A stretch of DNA of 64,000 bases from Citrobacter freundii (GTDB lineage Bacteria; Pseudomonadota; Gammaproteobacteria; Enterobacterales; Enterobacteriaceae), in the NCBI RefSeq assembly GCF_029717145.1, contig NZ_CP099222.1, positions 186,001-250,000 of the forward strand, given 5' to 3'. The notes beneath the pieces were generated by a model. That model had not been told where the DNA came from. It did no database searches and saw only the letters and a program-made list of their open reading frames with translations. Shown one piece after another: positions 11,895 through 22,085 of this stretch. How positions within the stretch are numbered: the first letter of the stretch is position 1; each line of letters starts with the position of its first letter. The translations under genes were made by a program, and so were the position numbers.

Positions 11895-12923
11895 TTAGCG
11901 GTGTGTTTTCCCCGGCATCCGCGGGTCGTCTTTGTATTCCGCGGTGGCTATCCAGGCGGCGCAGAACAGGGTCAAACGGGCGAAGAAGTAGAAGAAAGCC
12001 ATTAGACCTAATACCGAGCCAAACGCCGCGCCTGATGGGGATTGCACCAGCGACGGCAACGTGTAAGTCATAATAATTTTGATTGCTTCAAAGCCAAAGG
12101 CCGCAATAAAGGTACCGCGAATGAGCGCCTTCTTACGTGGGCGATGACGCGGGAGTCGCCAGAAAATCCAGAAGAACAACAGATAGTTGGCGAAAATAGA
12201 GATCGCCAGGCCGATCAGTCGCCAGGCGGGTTTCAGCCAGTCAATACCGTCGAGGTACAGGGCCGAGATTATCATCTGCTGGGCGGAACCGGCGATGGAG
12301 GTAATTGACAGGGTGACAATCAGCGCAATCAGTAATCCAATCAGCGAGACAAAATCGCGCAGATATTTAACCCAGATTTTCTCCTGATCCTGCGGCGTGC
12401 GTTCCCAGACATCACGCGACTGGGCGCGAATGGCCTCGCGCAGGTTTCCCATCCAGTTAACCCCGGAGTAAAGGGCGATACCCAGCCCGACCAGCCCGAC
12501 GGTGGTACGTTGCTGAACGGCGGTATTGATGGTGTTTTTCAGCGTGGATGCCAGCGTCGGATCGCTGACGTTGGCCAGGATTTTACTGAAGATATCCTGC
12601 AATAACGTGGGGTGCGACGCGAGAATAAAACCGGCGGCAGCGAACGATACCATCAGGATAGGGATCATCGACAGGAACGAGAAATAGGTGATTGCCGCGC
12701 CAAACTGGTTTCCCATCCGGTCATTAAAACGTTCTGCGGCGCGGATAAGGTGGGCGATCATGGGCTGGCGTTGAACGCGTTCCGCCAGAGTCAGGGCTGT
12801 TTTCAGCGCCTGATGGGTCTTATTGTTGGTTTCTGTCTGGTCACGCTCTGGGGTGTCAATTTTGGCGATCGGCGCGTGCTCAAGTTCCTGAATGGGGCGT
12901 TTTACGTCTTTTTCCTGCGTCAT
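11895..12923 (-). CDS. yhjD: YihY/BrkB-family inner-membrane protein YhjD
   Basis: 342-residue polytopic membrane protein of the UPF0761/BrkB family, with about six helices and the family's NRMGNQ... gas/charged N-terminal loop followed by AAITYFSFLSMIPILMV. In E. coli a point mutation in yhjD lets cells survive without Kdo on lipid A, which links it to lipid IVA handling; its normal role is not settled. I start at MTQEKDVKRP (12923) and not nine codons earlier, because the upstream ATG has no ribosome site while AAGGA precedes the inner one. The next gene, yhjC, lies on the same strand just upstream. Confidence 0.88.
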   Translation of the reverse strand: MTQEKDVKRPIQELEHAPIAKIDTPERDQTETNNKTHQALKTALTLAERVQRQPMIAHLIRAAERFNDRMGNQFGAAITYFSFLSMIPILMVSFAAAGFILASHPTLLQDIFSKILANVSDPTLASTLKNTINTAVQQRTTVGLVGLGIALYSGVNWMGNLREAIRAQSRDVWERTPQDQEKIWVKYLRDFVSLIGLLIALIVTLSITSIAGSAQQMIISALYLDGIDWLKPAWRLIGLAISIFANYLLFFWIFWRLPRHRPRKKALIRGTFIAAFGFEAIKIIMTYTLPSLVQSPSGAAFGSVLGLMAFFYFFARLTLFCAAWIATAEYKDDPRMPGKTHR

Positions 12924-12970
12924 CAGGGCGGTAGTCCTTATTCTGTGCATTCACAGGACAGTATAGCGCG

Positions 12971-13870
12971 TCAGTCCACATAGTCTTTCATCACGCCGGT
13001 CAGCCATTCCATAAACAGGTGGACCCGGCGGGAGAGATTATGGCGATGTGGATACAGCAGAGAAACCGGCATCGGTTCGGCGCGATACTGCGGTAAGACT
13101 TCAACCAGCGTACCGGCGCGCAATGCCTCACGTACACCCACGCGTGGGACCTGAATGATGCCCAACCCGGCAAGACAGGCCGCATGATAGGTTTCGGTAC
13201 TGTTCACCGTCAGCATGCCGCCGGTTTTTATCCAGCGGGGCCCGTTGTCGGTCGCTATTTCAAAGCCCTGCGAACGGGTACCCAGATTTACCGCGTAATG
13301 CACCACCGCATGCGAGGCCAAATCGTCTAGGCTTTCGGGATAACCAAAACGGGCCAGATACTGTGGGCTGGCGCAGTTAATCTGCGTTAATTTCCCCAGC
13401 GGGCGGGCAATCAGCCCTGAATCTTTCAGCGCACCCACGCGCACCACGCAGTCGAAACCCTCACGGATTAAATCCACCAGACGGTCGCTGCTGCTGAGTT
13501 CTAGCTCAAGTCCCGGATACTGATGCAAAAAGGCAGGCAGGCGGGGCATCACCAGATTTCTGGCCACACCAACCGGCATATCGACCCGCAGTTTACCGCT
13601 GATGCTGGTGGGATCGTGATGAAAAAGTCCGTCCAGCTCATCCAGATTGCTCAACAGATCTTTCGCACGTTCGTAATAGATCATCCCGTCCTGGGTCAGT
13701 TGAACGCGACGGGTGGTGCGATGCAGCAACTGGGTACCCAGATGATTTTCCAGCGCCTGGATTTGTCGCGATACGCTTCCCTTAGGCAGTCCGAGGGTGT
13801 CGGCTGCACGCGAAAAACTCTCCAGTTCTGCGACGCGGAGGAACAACTGCATTGCGTGAATTTTATCCAT
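12971..13870 (-). CDS. yhjC: LysR-family transcriptional regulator YhjC
   Basis: 299-residue LysR-type regulator: N-terminal winged helix (MQLFLRVAELESFSRAAD, then LPKGSVSRQIQALE as recognition helix) and a C-terminal effector-binding domain from about residue 90. It is transcribed divergently from the short-chain dehydrogenase at 13990, the usual LysR arrangement, so that gene is its likeliest target. The 119-base gap would hold the shared operators. Target and inducer are unknown. Confidence 0.92.
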   Translation of the reverse strand: MDKIHAMQLFLRVAELESFSRAADTLGLPKGSVSRQIQALENHLGTQLLHRTTRRVQLTQDGMIYYERAKDLLSNLDELDGLFHHDPTSISGKLRVDMPVGVARNLVMPRLPAFLHQYPGLELELSSSDRLVDLIREGFDCVVRVGALKDSGLIARPLGKLTQINCASPQYLARFGYPESLDDLASHAVVHYAVNLGTRSQGFEIATDNGPRWIKTGGMLTVNSTETYHAACLAGLGIIQVPRVGVREALRAGTLVEVLPQYRAEPMPVSLLYPHRHNLSRRVHLFMEWLTGVMKDYVD

Positions 13871-13989
13871 CTCTCTGCCCTATTGTTGTTCCCAAGGAAA
13901 CAGTAATGCGCAATTCGACATATTTATTGTTTTTCTAACACCTAATAAGCTTTATCTCAATCTTCACAACGCCTGAAATGAGGTTTCTT

Positions 13990-14748
13990 ATGACGCAACG
14001 TATTGTATTGGTGACCGGCGGCGGTCGTGGACTGGGGAAAAACGCGGCGCTTAAGCTGGCGAGTAAAGGAATGGGCATCATTCTGACGTGGAACAGCAAT
14101 GAAAAAGAAGCTCAACAGGTGGTGGATGATATTCACCAACTTGGCGGCAAAGCAGCAGCATTGCCGCTGAATGTCGGCGATATTTCAACGTTTCCGCGCT
14201 TTGTTGAACAAATGCAGGAGACGCTGCAAACCCAGTGGCAATGTACGAGGTTTGGTTATTTATTGAACAACGCCGGAATCGGCATAACTGCGCCGTATTC
14301 TGCTTTCACCGAAGCGCAGTTTGACCAGCTTTTGAACATCCAGTTTAAAGGGCCTTTTTTCCTGACACAGAGCCTGTTGCCGCTGATAAACCAAGGGGGC
14401 AGGATCCTCAATGTGTCGACCGGGCTGTCGCGTTTTGCCCTGCCAGGCTACAGCGCCTATGCCGCCATGAAAGGCGCGATGGAGGTGCTGACCCGCTATC
14501 AGGCAAAAGAGTTGGGGGAGCGCGGTATTACGGCGAACATTATTGCGCCCGGCGCGATTGAAACCGATTTTGGCGGCGGGAACGTGCGGGACAATGCGCA
14601 GCTGAATGCATATATTGCCTCGCAAACCGCATTGGGACGTGTCGGGATGCCGGATGATATTGGTGATGCCATCGCTGCGTTGCTTAGTGATGACCTGGCG
14701 TGGATGACCGCGCAGCGCATTGAGGTCTCTGGCGGGATGTTCCTGTAA
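13990..14748 (+). CDS. Short-chain dehydrogenase/reductase (SDR family)
   Basis: 252-residue classical SDR with the nucleotide-binding motif TGGGRGLG, NNAG (LLNNAGIGI), the catalytic serine (NVSTGLS), YxxxK (YAAMK) and the PG segment APGAIETDF. The SDR oxidises or reduces an alcohol/ketone with NAD(P)(H); the substrate cannot be read from sequence. I start at MTQRIVLVTG because TGAGG lies seven bases upstream. The gene is divergent from yhjC and absent at this place in E. coli K-12. Confidence 0.88.
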   Translation: MTQRIVLVTGGGRGLGKNAALKLASKGMGIILTWNSNEKEAQQVVDDIHQLGGKAAALPLNVGDISTFPRFVEQMQETLQTQWQCTRFGYLLNNAGIGITAPYSAFTEAQFDQLLNIQFKGPFFLTQSLLPLINQGGRILNVSTGLSRFALPGYSAYAAMKGAMEVLTRYQAKELGERGITANIIAPGAIETDFGGGNVRDNAQLNAYIASQTALGRVGMPDDIGDAIAALLSDDLAWMTAQRIEVSGGMFL

Positions 14749-15114
14749 ACCCGTCCCGTGCTTATTCGGTCACTGACTCTGATTAAATAAGCACTTCATG
14801 CTACATTATTTTTTGTAACATATTTCCCTGATATGCCATGTTCCTTATTTTTGGTGAAAAACATAGACTCTGATTAATTAATATTACTTGGCGAGAGGTA
14901 TGCGCTAATAATAAGGAATTCCTTAATTCAGAGTCTTTTTATGACCTCTTTATGTAATCCTTTTGTTTGAGCTGTAACTATTCATAACTTCTGCTTCTCT
15001 CTTCTTCTTTCATCGGTAGAATGGCCCCTGCCAAATGGTGAGTTCTTATTTTACCCCATGGGTAATACCCTTCCGCGTGTTAAGGCCAATATCTTATTCA
15101 GACGGAGAGAAATA
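14749..15114. other. Intergenic region upstream of yhjB with repeated GACTCTGATTAA
   Basis: A 366-base AT-rich gap that contains three copies of a 12-13 base word (two direct, one inverted) and no gene I can support. The second and third copies could pair into a long imperfect hairpin ending in CTTTTTAT. This is the promoter region of yhjB. Confidence 0.5.
14775..14935. repeat. Three copies of GACTCTGATTAA (two direct, one inverted)
   Basis: GACTCTGATTAA occurs at 14775-14786 and 14866-14877. Its inverse, TTAATTCAGAGTC with one extra A, occurs at 14923-14935. The last two can form a stem with a roughly 45-base loop followed by TTTTT. They could be regulator-binding sites for yhjB or parts of a transcript structure. 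This is an observation only. Confidence 0.6.
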
Positions 15115-15717
15115 ATGCAGGTAATAATGTTTGACAGGCAGTCAATATTTATTCATGGAATGAATGTCAGTTTACAAGAAAATCTTCCAGGAGTGGATGT
15201 TCAGGGTGTCAGTCAGGCAGATGACCTTTGGCAAAAGCTGGAAGATAATCCCAATGCGTTGGTTATGCTTGATGGCGATCTTGGCAGTGAGTTTTGCCGT
15301 GAACTGCTCCAACAACTCGCGCAACGCTATGCGACAGTAAAAGTACTGATCACCGCCACAGATTGCCGTAAAAAATGGCTGCAGGAGGTGACACAGTTAA
15401 ACGTGCTGGCCATTGTGCCGCGCGACGCTGACGCAGAAACATTCGCGCTGGCGCTCAATAGCGTGGCAATGGGCATGATGTTTTATCCCAGAGATTGCTT
15501 AACGCCAACCACGTGCGGTAGCCAAAATATAAAAGCACTAAGTTCGCGTCAGCGCGAGATCTTGACCATGCTGGCTGCAGGGGAGTCCAATAAACAAATT
15601 GGTCGCCTGTTAAATATCAGCACCGGGACGGTAAAAGCGCATCTGGAGTCGCTGTATCAGCGTCTGGAGGTAAAAAACCGTACCCAGGCGGCGATGATGT
15701 TAAACGAAGTACATTAA
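15115..15717 (+). CDS. yhjB: LuxR-family response regulator-like protein YhjB
   Basis: 200-residue transcription factor: a receiver-like N-terminal domain followed by a LuxR/FixJ-type helix-turn-helix (LSSRQREILTMLAAGESNKQ ... ISTGTVKAHLESLYQRL). The receiver domain has one aspartate in MFDRQ where two acidic residues are usual, though a phospho-acceptor candidate remains in MLDGDLG (about residue 52), so phosphorylation is uncertain. No sensor kinase lies nearby. I start at MQVIMFDRQS, with GGAGAG upstream and agreement with the E. coli N-terminus, and not at the upstream in-frame ATG. Targets are unknown. Confidence 0.9.
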   Translation: MQVIMFDRQSIFIHGMNVSLQENLPGVDVQGVSQADDLWQKLEDNPNALVMLDGDLGSEFCRELLQQLAQRYATVKVLITATDCRKKWLQEVTQLNVLAIVPRDADAETFALALNSVAMGMMFYPRDCLTPTTCGSQNIKALSSRQREILTMLAAGESNKQIGRLLNISTGTVKAHLESLYQRLEVKNRTQAAMMLNEVH

Positions 15718-15726
15718 TCAACGCTT

Positions 15727-15759
15727 ATTTCACAGTCAGATCGTCTCTGGCTGTGAAAT
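15727..15759. other. Stem-loop between yhjB and the lysozyme-like gene
   Basis: ATTTCACAGTCAG and CTGGCTGTGAAAT form a 13-bp stem with one wobble pair around a 7-base loop. It lies at the convergent 3' ends and overlaps the end of the leftward gene. No T-run follows on either strand, so termination is possible but not shown. Confidence 0.6.
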
Positions 15760-16086
15760 ATGAGCAGGCCACATTTCTGATGCGCAAAACCGGGTTATCC
15801 CCACGCTAAACATCCACGCAATTAATGCTTCCAGCTGAAACAGATCGTTCAGTTGCGGCAGTTTCGCCTGGATTAATTCCTCGCAGGCGTAGAGATCCAT
15901 GAGCAGCAGCGTTTCTGCCTGTGCTACTGAAATTTGGCTCGTGAAGGTTTCACCTACGGTGATTTCATGCCCGTAGCCAATGACCCAGACCCCGCGTTCA
16001 TCCTGATATTTTTCCAGCGACAATCCCTGTCCTTGTTTAATAAAGGCGATACAGGCGGGCGTAAAATGTGATGAATGGCGGTACAT
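15736..16086 (-). CDS. Truncated T4-lysozyme-like (GH24) protein without catalytic residues
   Basis: 116 residues that resemble the first two thirds of a phage GH24 lysozyme: FIKQGQGLSLEKYQDERGVW followed by VIGYGHEITVGE, then LIAWMFSVGITRFCAS. In T4 lysozyme the catalytic Glu, Asp and Thr lie in the equivalent stretch; here the Glu is Gln (GQGL), the Asp is kept (YQDERG) and the Thr is Val (WVIGYGH). The normal family length is about 150-165, and similarity stops near residue 105, so the C-terminal lobe is lost. There is no signal peptide, holin or other phage gene beside it. It is either a decayed prophage fragment or a domain reused for binding. Confidence 0.7.
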   Translation of the reverse strand: MYRHSSHFTPACIAFIKQGQGLSLEKYQDERGVWVIGYGHEITVGETFTSQISVAQAETLLLMDLYACEELIQAKLPQLNDLFQLEALIAWMFSVGITRFCASEMWPAHISQPETI

Positions 16087-16172
16087 ACTGATTTCTCTGC
16101 AAAGAGAACCATTCTAGAGCAAACCTTCCGTTATGGTACCTGCCATACAGCCCGTTTTTTCAGTAAGACGCC

Positions 16173-16772
16173 TTATGACGCGCGGAGCGGATATTCGTGC
16201 TTTAACAGGCCGAAAATCCAGTCATCGTGCCAGGTTTGATGCAGCCAATAGCTTTCGCGCAGTGTACCTTCGAGAATAAATCCCGTCTTTTCCAGCAGAC
16301 GTCGAGACGCATAATTGCCGGCGGTGACGCAGGCCGTCATACGGTGTAGCCCGCCGGTTGTAAACGCGAAATCACACACGGCATGCAAAGACTCCGCGCC
16401 ATAGCCTTTACCTTGCGCTTCGGGCGCGAGCAGAAACCCCACTTCGGCACACTCATTATTTTCGTGAACATATCCGGTGACGCCGAGCGGCGTTCCCGAG
16501 TCGTTATCGCACATGACCAGGCATAGCCAGTGTGGGCTTCCGGGAAACCATTCGGCTAAACGCGAGTCGAATATTGTCCGTACGTCTTGTTCAGAGCGCG
16601 CATCAGAGACATAGTGCATTACGCCAGGATCCTGCTGTAATGCTAAGAAAAAATCCCAATCAGACGCCGTCAGCGGGCGGCAGGTCAGTCGTGGTGTTTT
16701 TAACACGGGCACAGGCTTATCTCCTGGATAATTTTCAATGATTACGAGGTCATCACTGTAAAACACATTCAT
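16173..16772 (-). CDS. GNAT-family N-acetyltransferase (RimJ/RimL-like)
   Basis: 199 residues with the RimJ/RimL-type GNAT layout: LKTPRLTCRPLTASDWDFF at the start of the fold, EVGFLLAPEAQGKGYGAES as the acetyl-CoA pyrophosphate loop (Q/RxxGxG/A), then NYASRRLLEKTGFILEGTLR. It would transfer an acetyl group to an amine; the substrate is unknown (ribosomal protein N-termini, antibiotics and small amines are all seen in this class). It is transcribed divergently from the HEPN-like gene and lacks a convincing ribosome site at its only ATG. Confidence 0.88.
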   Translation of the reverse strand: MNVFYSDDLVIIENYPGDKPVPVLKTPRLTCRPLTASDWDFFLALQQDPGVMHYVSDARSEQDVRTIFDSRLAEWFPGSPHWLCLVMCDNDSGTPLGVTGYVHENNECAEVGFLLAPEAQGKGYGAESLHAVCDFAFTTGGLHRMTACVTAGNYASRRLLEKTGFILEGTLRESYWLHQTWHDDWIFGLLKHEYPLRAS

Positions 16773-16890
16773 TTGTTATATGAATGTATTTCAGTTTGCA
16801 CCGGCCCGTTTTAATACGGCGTCGCGTTTATAAAAAGAGCAATAAAGACCATTGTGAGGCCGTACCGTTACGGCCCTTTTAGGGATGATA

Positions 16891-18480
16891 ATGACCAATA
16901 GCGCATTACCGGCGACATGTACGCCATTTGAACACTGTTTGGGGATCATCCGCCAGGCATCGGTGGAAATCCTGTTGTTGTTAGGTGTGCATGTTGCAGA
17001 GGGAAAAGACCCGCGCTGGTTTCTGGAACAGCTCGACCAGGCTCGCCTGAATCTGGGTGGCTGGGGGGCGGTAGCCAGACGATTGCAGATGAACGATGCG
17101 CAATTAAGCCAGTTCACCCTGCGGTTACGCCATCTTCAGCAAAACGTTCCCCAGTATGAAAGTGGTCAGGATGTCAGTGAAAACCAGCTCATTTCTGCGC
17201 TGCGTTTTGTCGCGTCTCTGGAGCAACTGCGCCAGCTTCAGCCGATCCTGCACTATCAAACCGATATTGAAAGTGGAGGACAGGAGGCGCAGCTGCAAGC
17301 GCAGAGCCAACTTCGTGCTATAGAGTTAACTCTCAAAGCCCTTGTCGCAAGGGTATGGCCGGACCAGCATCCGCTCAACAGCTTCCTGAAACAGCACTTC
17401 GGTGCTGACAGGCTACGCCGCTGGCTTAAGCTGGGTGAGGGGCGTGATGCGCTGGACGGCATGTTGTTTAGCGAGCTGGCGCTGATGGTGGTCGATAAGA
17501 AACTGTTCGTGCGCCACTTTACCCAGATTTTTAATGACACTTCGGTACTCACGCTGTTTGTCGAACCGCGCTTAACGCTGCGCATGTTTCTTGATGATTG
17601 CCGGATAGCACGTAATAGCGTCATTGCTCAGCAGCCGCTGACCTCGGTACAGCTGATGTTGTTAAAGTATCAGTACCGACAAATTACTCACCCCGTGCAG
17701 CGGGCGTTTGAAGAACGTCGTGTCCGCATCAATCCCGCATCGTATCTGGAATCTGATGAGGGTCTCGTTCGCCAGTTCTGGGAAACGGCAAAGCAAAAGG
17801 CTGAACAGACCGGGGATGATAAACAAGAAATTGCCGACAGCATTGACCCACCAGAAAAGCGAGCGCAGCGTACGGCTGAAGAGCGTGAGCAGCTGATTTC
17901 CAACATGCTGTGGGTCGCCGTTGGCGCGATGGTGCTGGCAATATCGCTGGGCGCATTCTGGTTATTTAGCTCGCCTGCGCCGCGGGTGACCGCCGGTCAA
18001 TCGGTTGAAATCATACAAGAGGAACCGCGACGTGATGCACCTTCCGCACGGGAAGCCGTGACCCGCATGGGCATTTCGTGGGATGCGTTTACCATGCGGG
18101 CGGCTATCGATCGCAATGATACCCGCATTACGTCATTGTTTTTACAAGGCGGGATGGACTGGAAACTGGCATGGACGGAGCAGGCGTTCTCTGCGGGCAA
18201 TACTGCTGTGCTGAAGCTGTTGTTGCGCTATCCCTCGCAGATGGATGAAACCCAGCCCTGTCAGCAGTTTATGAGTACGCTAAGTCATGTGATGTCGAAC
18301 GGCGCATCGCTGACGTCGCTGCATAAAAGCTATCTGCAAAGTTTTTGTGCTAAACCGGACGTTGTCGCGCGCCAACGGTATGACGCCGAGCAAGCCGAAC
18401 GACGCGCTCGCGCGGAGCCAAACGCCGAAAACAAGAAATGGCAGAAAATTCATACCGCGCTGTATGACGCCATTAACTGA
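16891..18480 (+). CDS. STY4199/HEPN-like single-pass membrane protein of unknown function
   Basis: 529-residue protein that I recognise only tentatively as the Salmonella STY4199-type family. The N-terminal 330 residues are helical and probably cytoplasmic. A single membrane segment, MLWVAVGAMVLAISLGAFWL, follows at about 338-360. The remaining 170 residues contain two ankyrin-like helical pairs (DAFTMRAAIDRNDTRITSLF and EQAFSAGNTAVLKLLL) and a charged Ala/Arg/Glu tail. Near residue 241 is ARNSVIAQQ, which resembles the HEPN ribonuclease motif RNxxxxH with Gln at the His position. The start ATG at 16891 is chosen because AGGG sits six bases upstream; an ATG two codons earlier abuts the same AGGG. 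Absent here in E. coli K-12. Confidence 0.65.
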   Translation: MTNSALPATCTPFEHCLGIIRQASVEILLLLGVHVAEGKDPRWFLEQLDQARLNLGGWGAVARRLQMNDAQLSQFTLRLRHLQQNVPQYESGQDVSENQLISALRFVASLEQLRQLQPILHYQTDIESGGQEAQLQAQSQLRAIELTLKALVARVWPDQHPLNSFLKQHFGADRLRRWLKLGEGRDALDGMLFSELALMVVDKKLFVRHFTQIFNDTSVLTLFVEPRLTLRMFLDDCRIARNSVIAQQPLTSVQLMLLKYQYRQITHPVQRAFEERRVRINPASYLESDEGLVRQFWETAKQKAEQTGDDKQEIADSIDPPEKRAQRTAEEREQLISNMLWVAVGAMVLAISLGAFWLFSSPAPRVTAGQSVEIIQEEPRRDAPSAREAVTRMGISWDAFTMRAAIDRNDTRITSLFLQGGMDWKLAWTEQAFSAGNTAVLKLLLRYPSQMDETQPCQQFMSTLSHVMSNGASLTSLHKSYLQSFCAKPDVVARQRYDAEQAERRARAEPNAENKKWQKIHTALYDAIN

Positions 18481-18510
18481 CGGCCTGATAAGCAACGTCC
18501 TGTCAGACCG

Positions 18511-20590
<2,080 letters not shown>

Positions 20591-21985
20591 ATGAAAATCA
20601 TTACCCGTCTTACCGCGATTGCCATAACAGGCATCGTAATTTGTTATTTTGGATTATCCGGTTATGTGTGGTATCACGATAATCAACGTAGCAAACAGGC
20701 TGATGTTCAGGCCTCTACGCTGGAAGCCAATAATAAGGTATTAGGATTTTTACGCGAAAAGGGATGTGATTATTGTCACACGCCTTCAGCTGAATTGCCT
20801 TTCTATTCTTCCTTTCCCGTCGCTAAACAATTGATGAATTATGACATTCAATTAGGATACAAATCATTCAATCTTGAAGCTGTTCGTGCCGCGCTGGTTG
20901 CGGATAAACCCGTTTCGCAAAGTGATTTGAATAAAATTGAATGGGTGATGCAGTATGACACCATGCCACCAACGCGTTATACCGCGCTGCACTGGGCCGG
21001 TAAGGTCAGCGATGCTGAGCGAGAAGACATTCTTGGCTGGGTAGCCAAACAACGTGAGCAGTACTACGCCAGCCGTGATACCGCCACGCAGCATCGCAAT
21101 GAGCCCGTACAGCCAATACCGGAAAGTATTCCGACTGATGCCCGCAAAGTGGCGCTGGGCTTTACGCTGTATCATGACCCGCGCATTTCTGGCGACAGCA
21201 CGATCTCCTGTGCGCACTGCCACGCCTTAAACGCAGGCGGTGTGGATGGCAGGAAAACGTCAATCGGTGTCGGTGGCGCCGTTGGACCGATTAATGCACC
21301 GACGGTGTTTAACTCGGTCTTTAACGTGGAACAATTCTGGGACGGTCGCGCACCAACATTGCAGGCGCAGGCGGGTGGTCCACCGTTAAACCCGATTGAA
21401 ATGGCGTCGAAATCCTGGGATGAAATTATCCAGAAGTTAGATAAAGACCCGGTGCTGAAGCAAGAATTTATCACCGTTTATCCTCAGGGATTCAGCGGGG
21501 ACAATATTACCGATGCGATTGCTGAGTTTGAGAAAACGCTAATTACGCCAAATGCACCGTTTGATAAATGGCTGCGGGGTGATGAAAGTGCGTTAACGGC
21601 CCAGCAAAAACATGGCTATCAATTATTTAAGGAAAATAAATGTGCCACCTGCCATGGCGGTATTATTTTAGGCGGGCGTTCATTTGAACCCTTAGGCTTG
21701 AAAAAGGACTTTAATTTTGGTGAGGTCACTGCCGTAGATATTGGTCGAATGAACGTCACCAATGAATTACGAGATAAGCTGCGCCAGAAAGTCCCTGGAT
21801 TGCGTAACGTTGCACTGACTGCACCTTATTTCCACCGGGGAGATGTGCCAACCCTCGACGGCGCGGTAAAACTGATGCTGCGTTATCAGGTAGGCAAAGA
21901 ACTGCCGCAAAAAGATATCGACGATATCGTGGCGTTCCTTGAAAGCCTCAACGGGATCTATACGCCGTATATGCAGGATAAGTGA
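20591..21985 (+). CDS. yhjA: Tri-haem quinol/cytochrome c peroxidase YhjA
   Basis: 464-residue periplasmic peroxidase anchored by an N-terminal helix (about 8-27). It reduces hydrogen peroxide with electrons from the quinol pool. Three CxxCH haem motifs are visible: CDYCH in the extra N-terminal haem domain, CAHCH in the peroxidatic (low-potential) domain and CATCH in the electron-transfer domain, the arrangement that separates YhjA from classical two-haem CcpA. The start MKIITRL is preferred to an upstream in-frame codon that would place the FNR box inside the gene. Single gene under FNR control; a BIME follows. Confidence 0.96.
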   Translation: MKIITRLTAIAITGIVICYFGLSGYVWYHDNQRSKQADVQASTLEANNKVLGFLREKGCDYCHTPSAELPFYSSFPVAKQLMNYDIQLGYKSFNLEAVRAALVADKPVSQSDLNKIEWVMQYDTMPPTRYTALHWAGKVSDAEREDILGWVAKQREQYYASRDTATQHRNEPVQPIPESIPTDARKVALGFTLYHDPRISGDSTISCAHCHALNAGGVDGRKTSIGVGGAVGPINAPTVFNSVFNVEQFWDGRAPTLQAQAGGPPLNPIEMASKSWDEIIQKLDKDPVLKQEFITVYPQGFSGDNITDAIAEFEKTLITPNAPFDKWLRGDESALTAQQKHGYQLFKENKCATCHGGIILGGRSFEPLGLKKDFNFGEVTAVDIGRMNVTNELRDKLRQKVPGLRNVALTAPYFHRGDVPTLDGAVKLMLRYQVGKELPQKDIDDIVAFLESLNGIYTPYMQDK

Positions 21986-21994
21986 TTAATACAA

Positions 21995-22076
21995 TGCCGA
22001 AGGGTGGCTGATGCTTTATCTGGCCTACATATTACGGTGTTTGTAGGCCGGATAAGGCATCAGCCGCCATCCGGCA
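21995..22076. repeat. BIME between yhjA and gor
   Basis: Two REP units: a diverged one (GCCGAAGGGTGGCTGATGC ... ATCTGGCCTAC) and a canonical one (GTAGGCCGGATAAGGC ... GCCGCCATCCGGC), between the convergent ends of yhjA and gor. Confidence 0.88.
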
Positions 22077-22085
22077 TTTATAGTA

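Noticed and set aside
15736-16086. Active endolysin or remnant of a functional prophage lysis cassette
   Set aside because: The catalytic Glu and Thr are replaced, the C-terminal lobe is missing, and no holin, spanin or structural phage gene is nearby.
18481-18510. A REP-like fragment (GGCCTGATAAGCAACG) between the HEPN-like gene and treF
   Set aside because: Only one arm resembles REP and no clear palindrome is completed within the 30-base gap.
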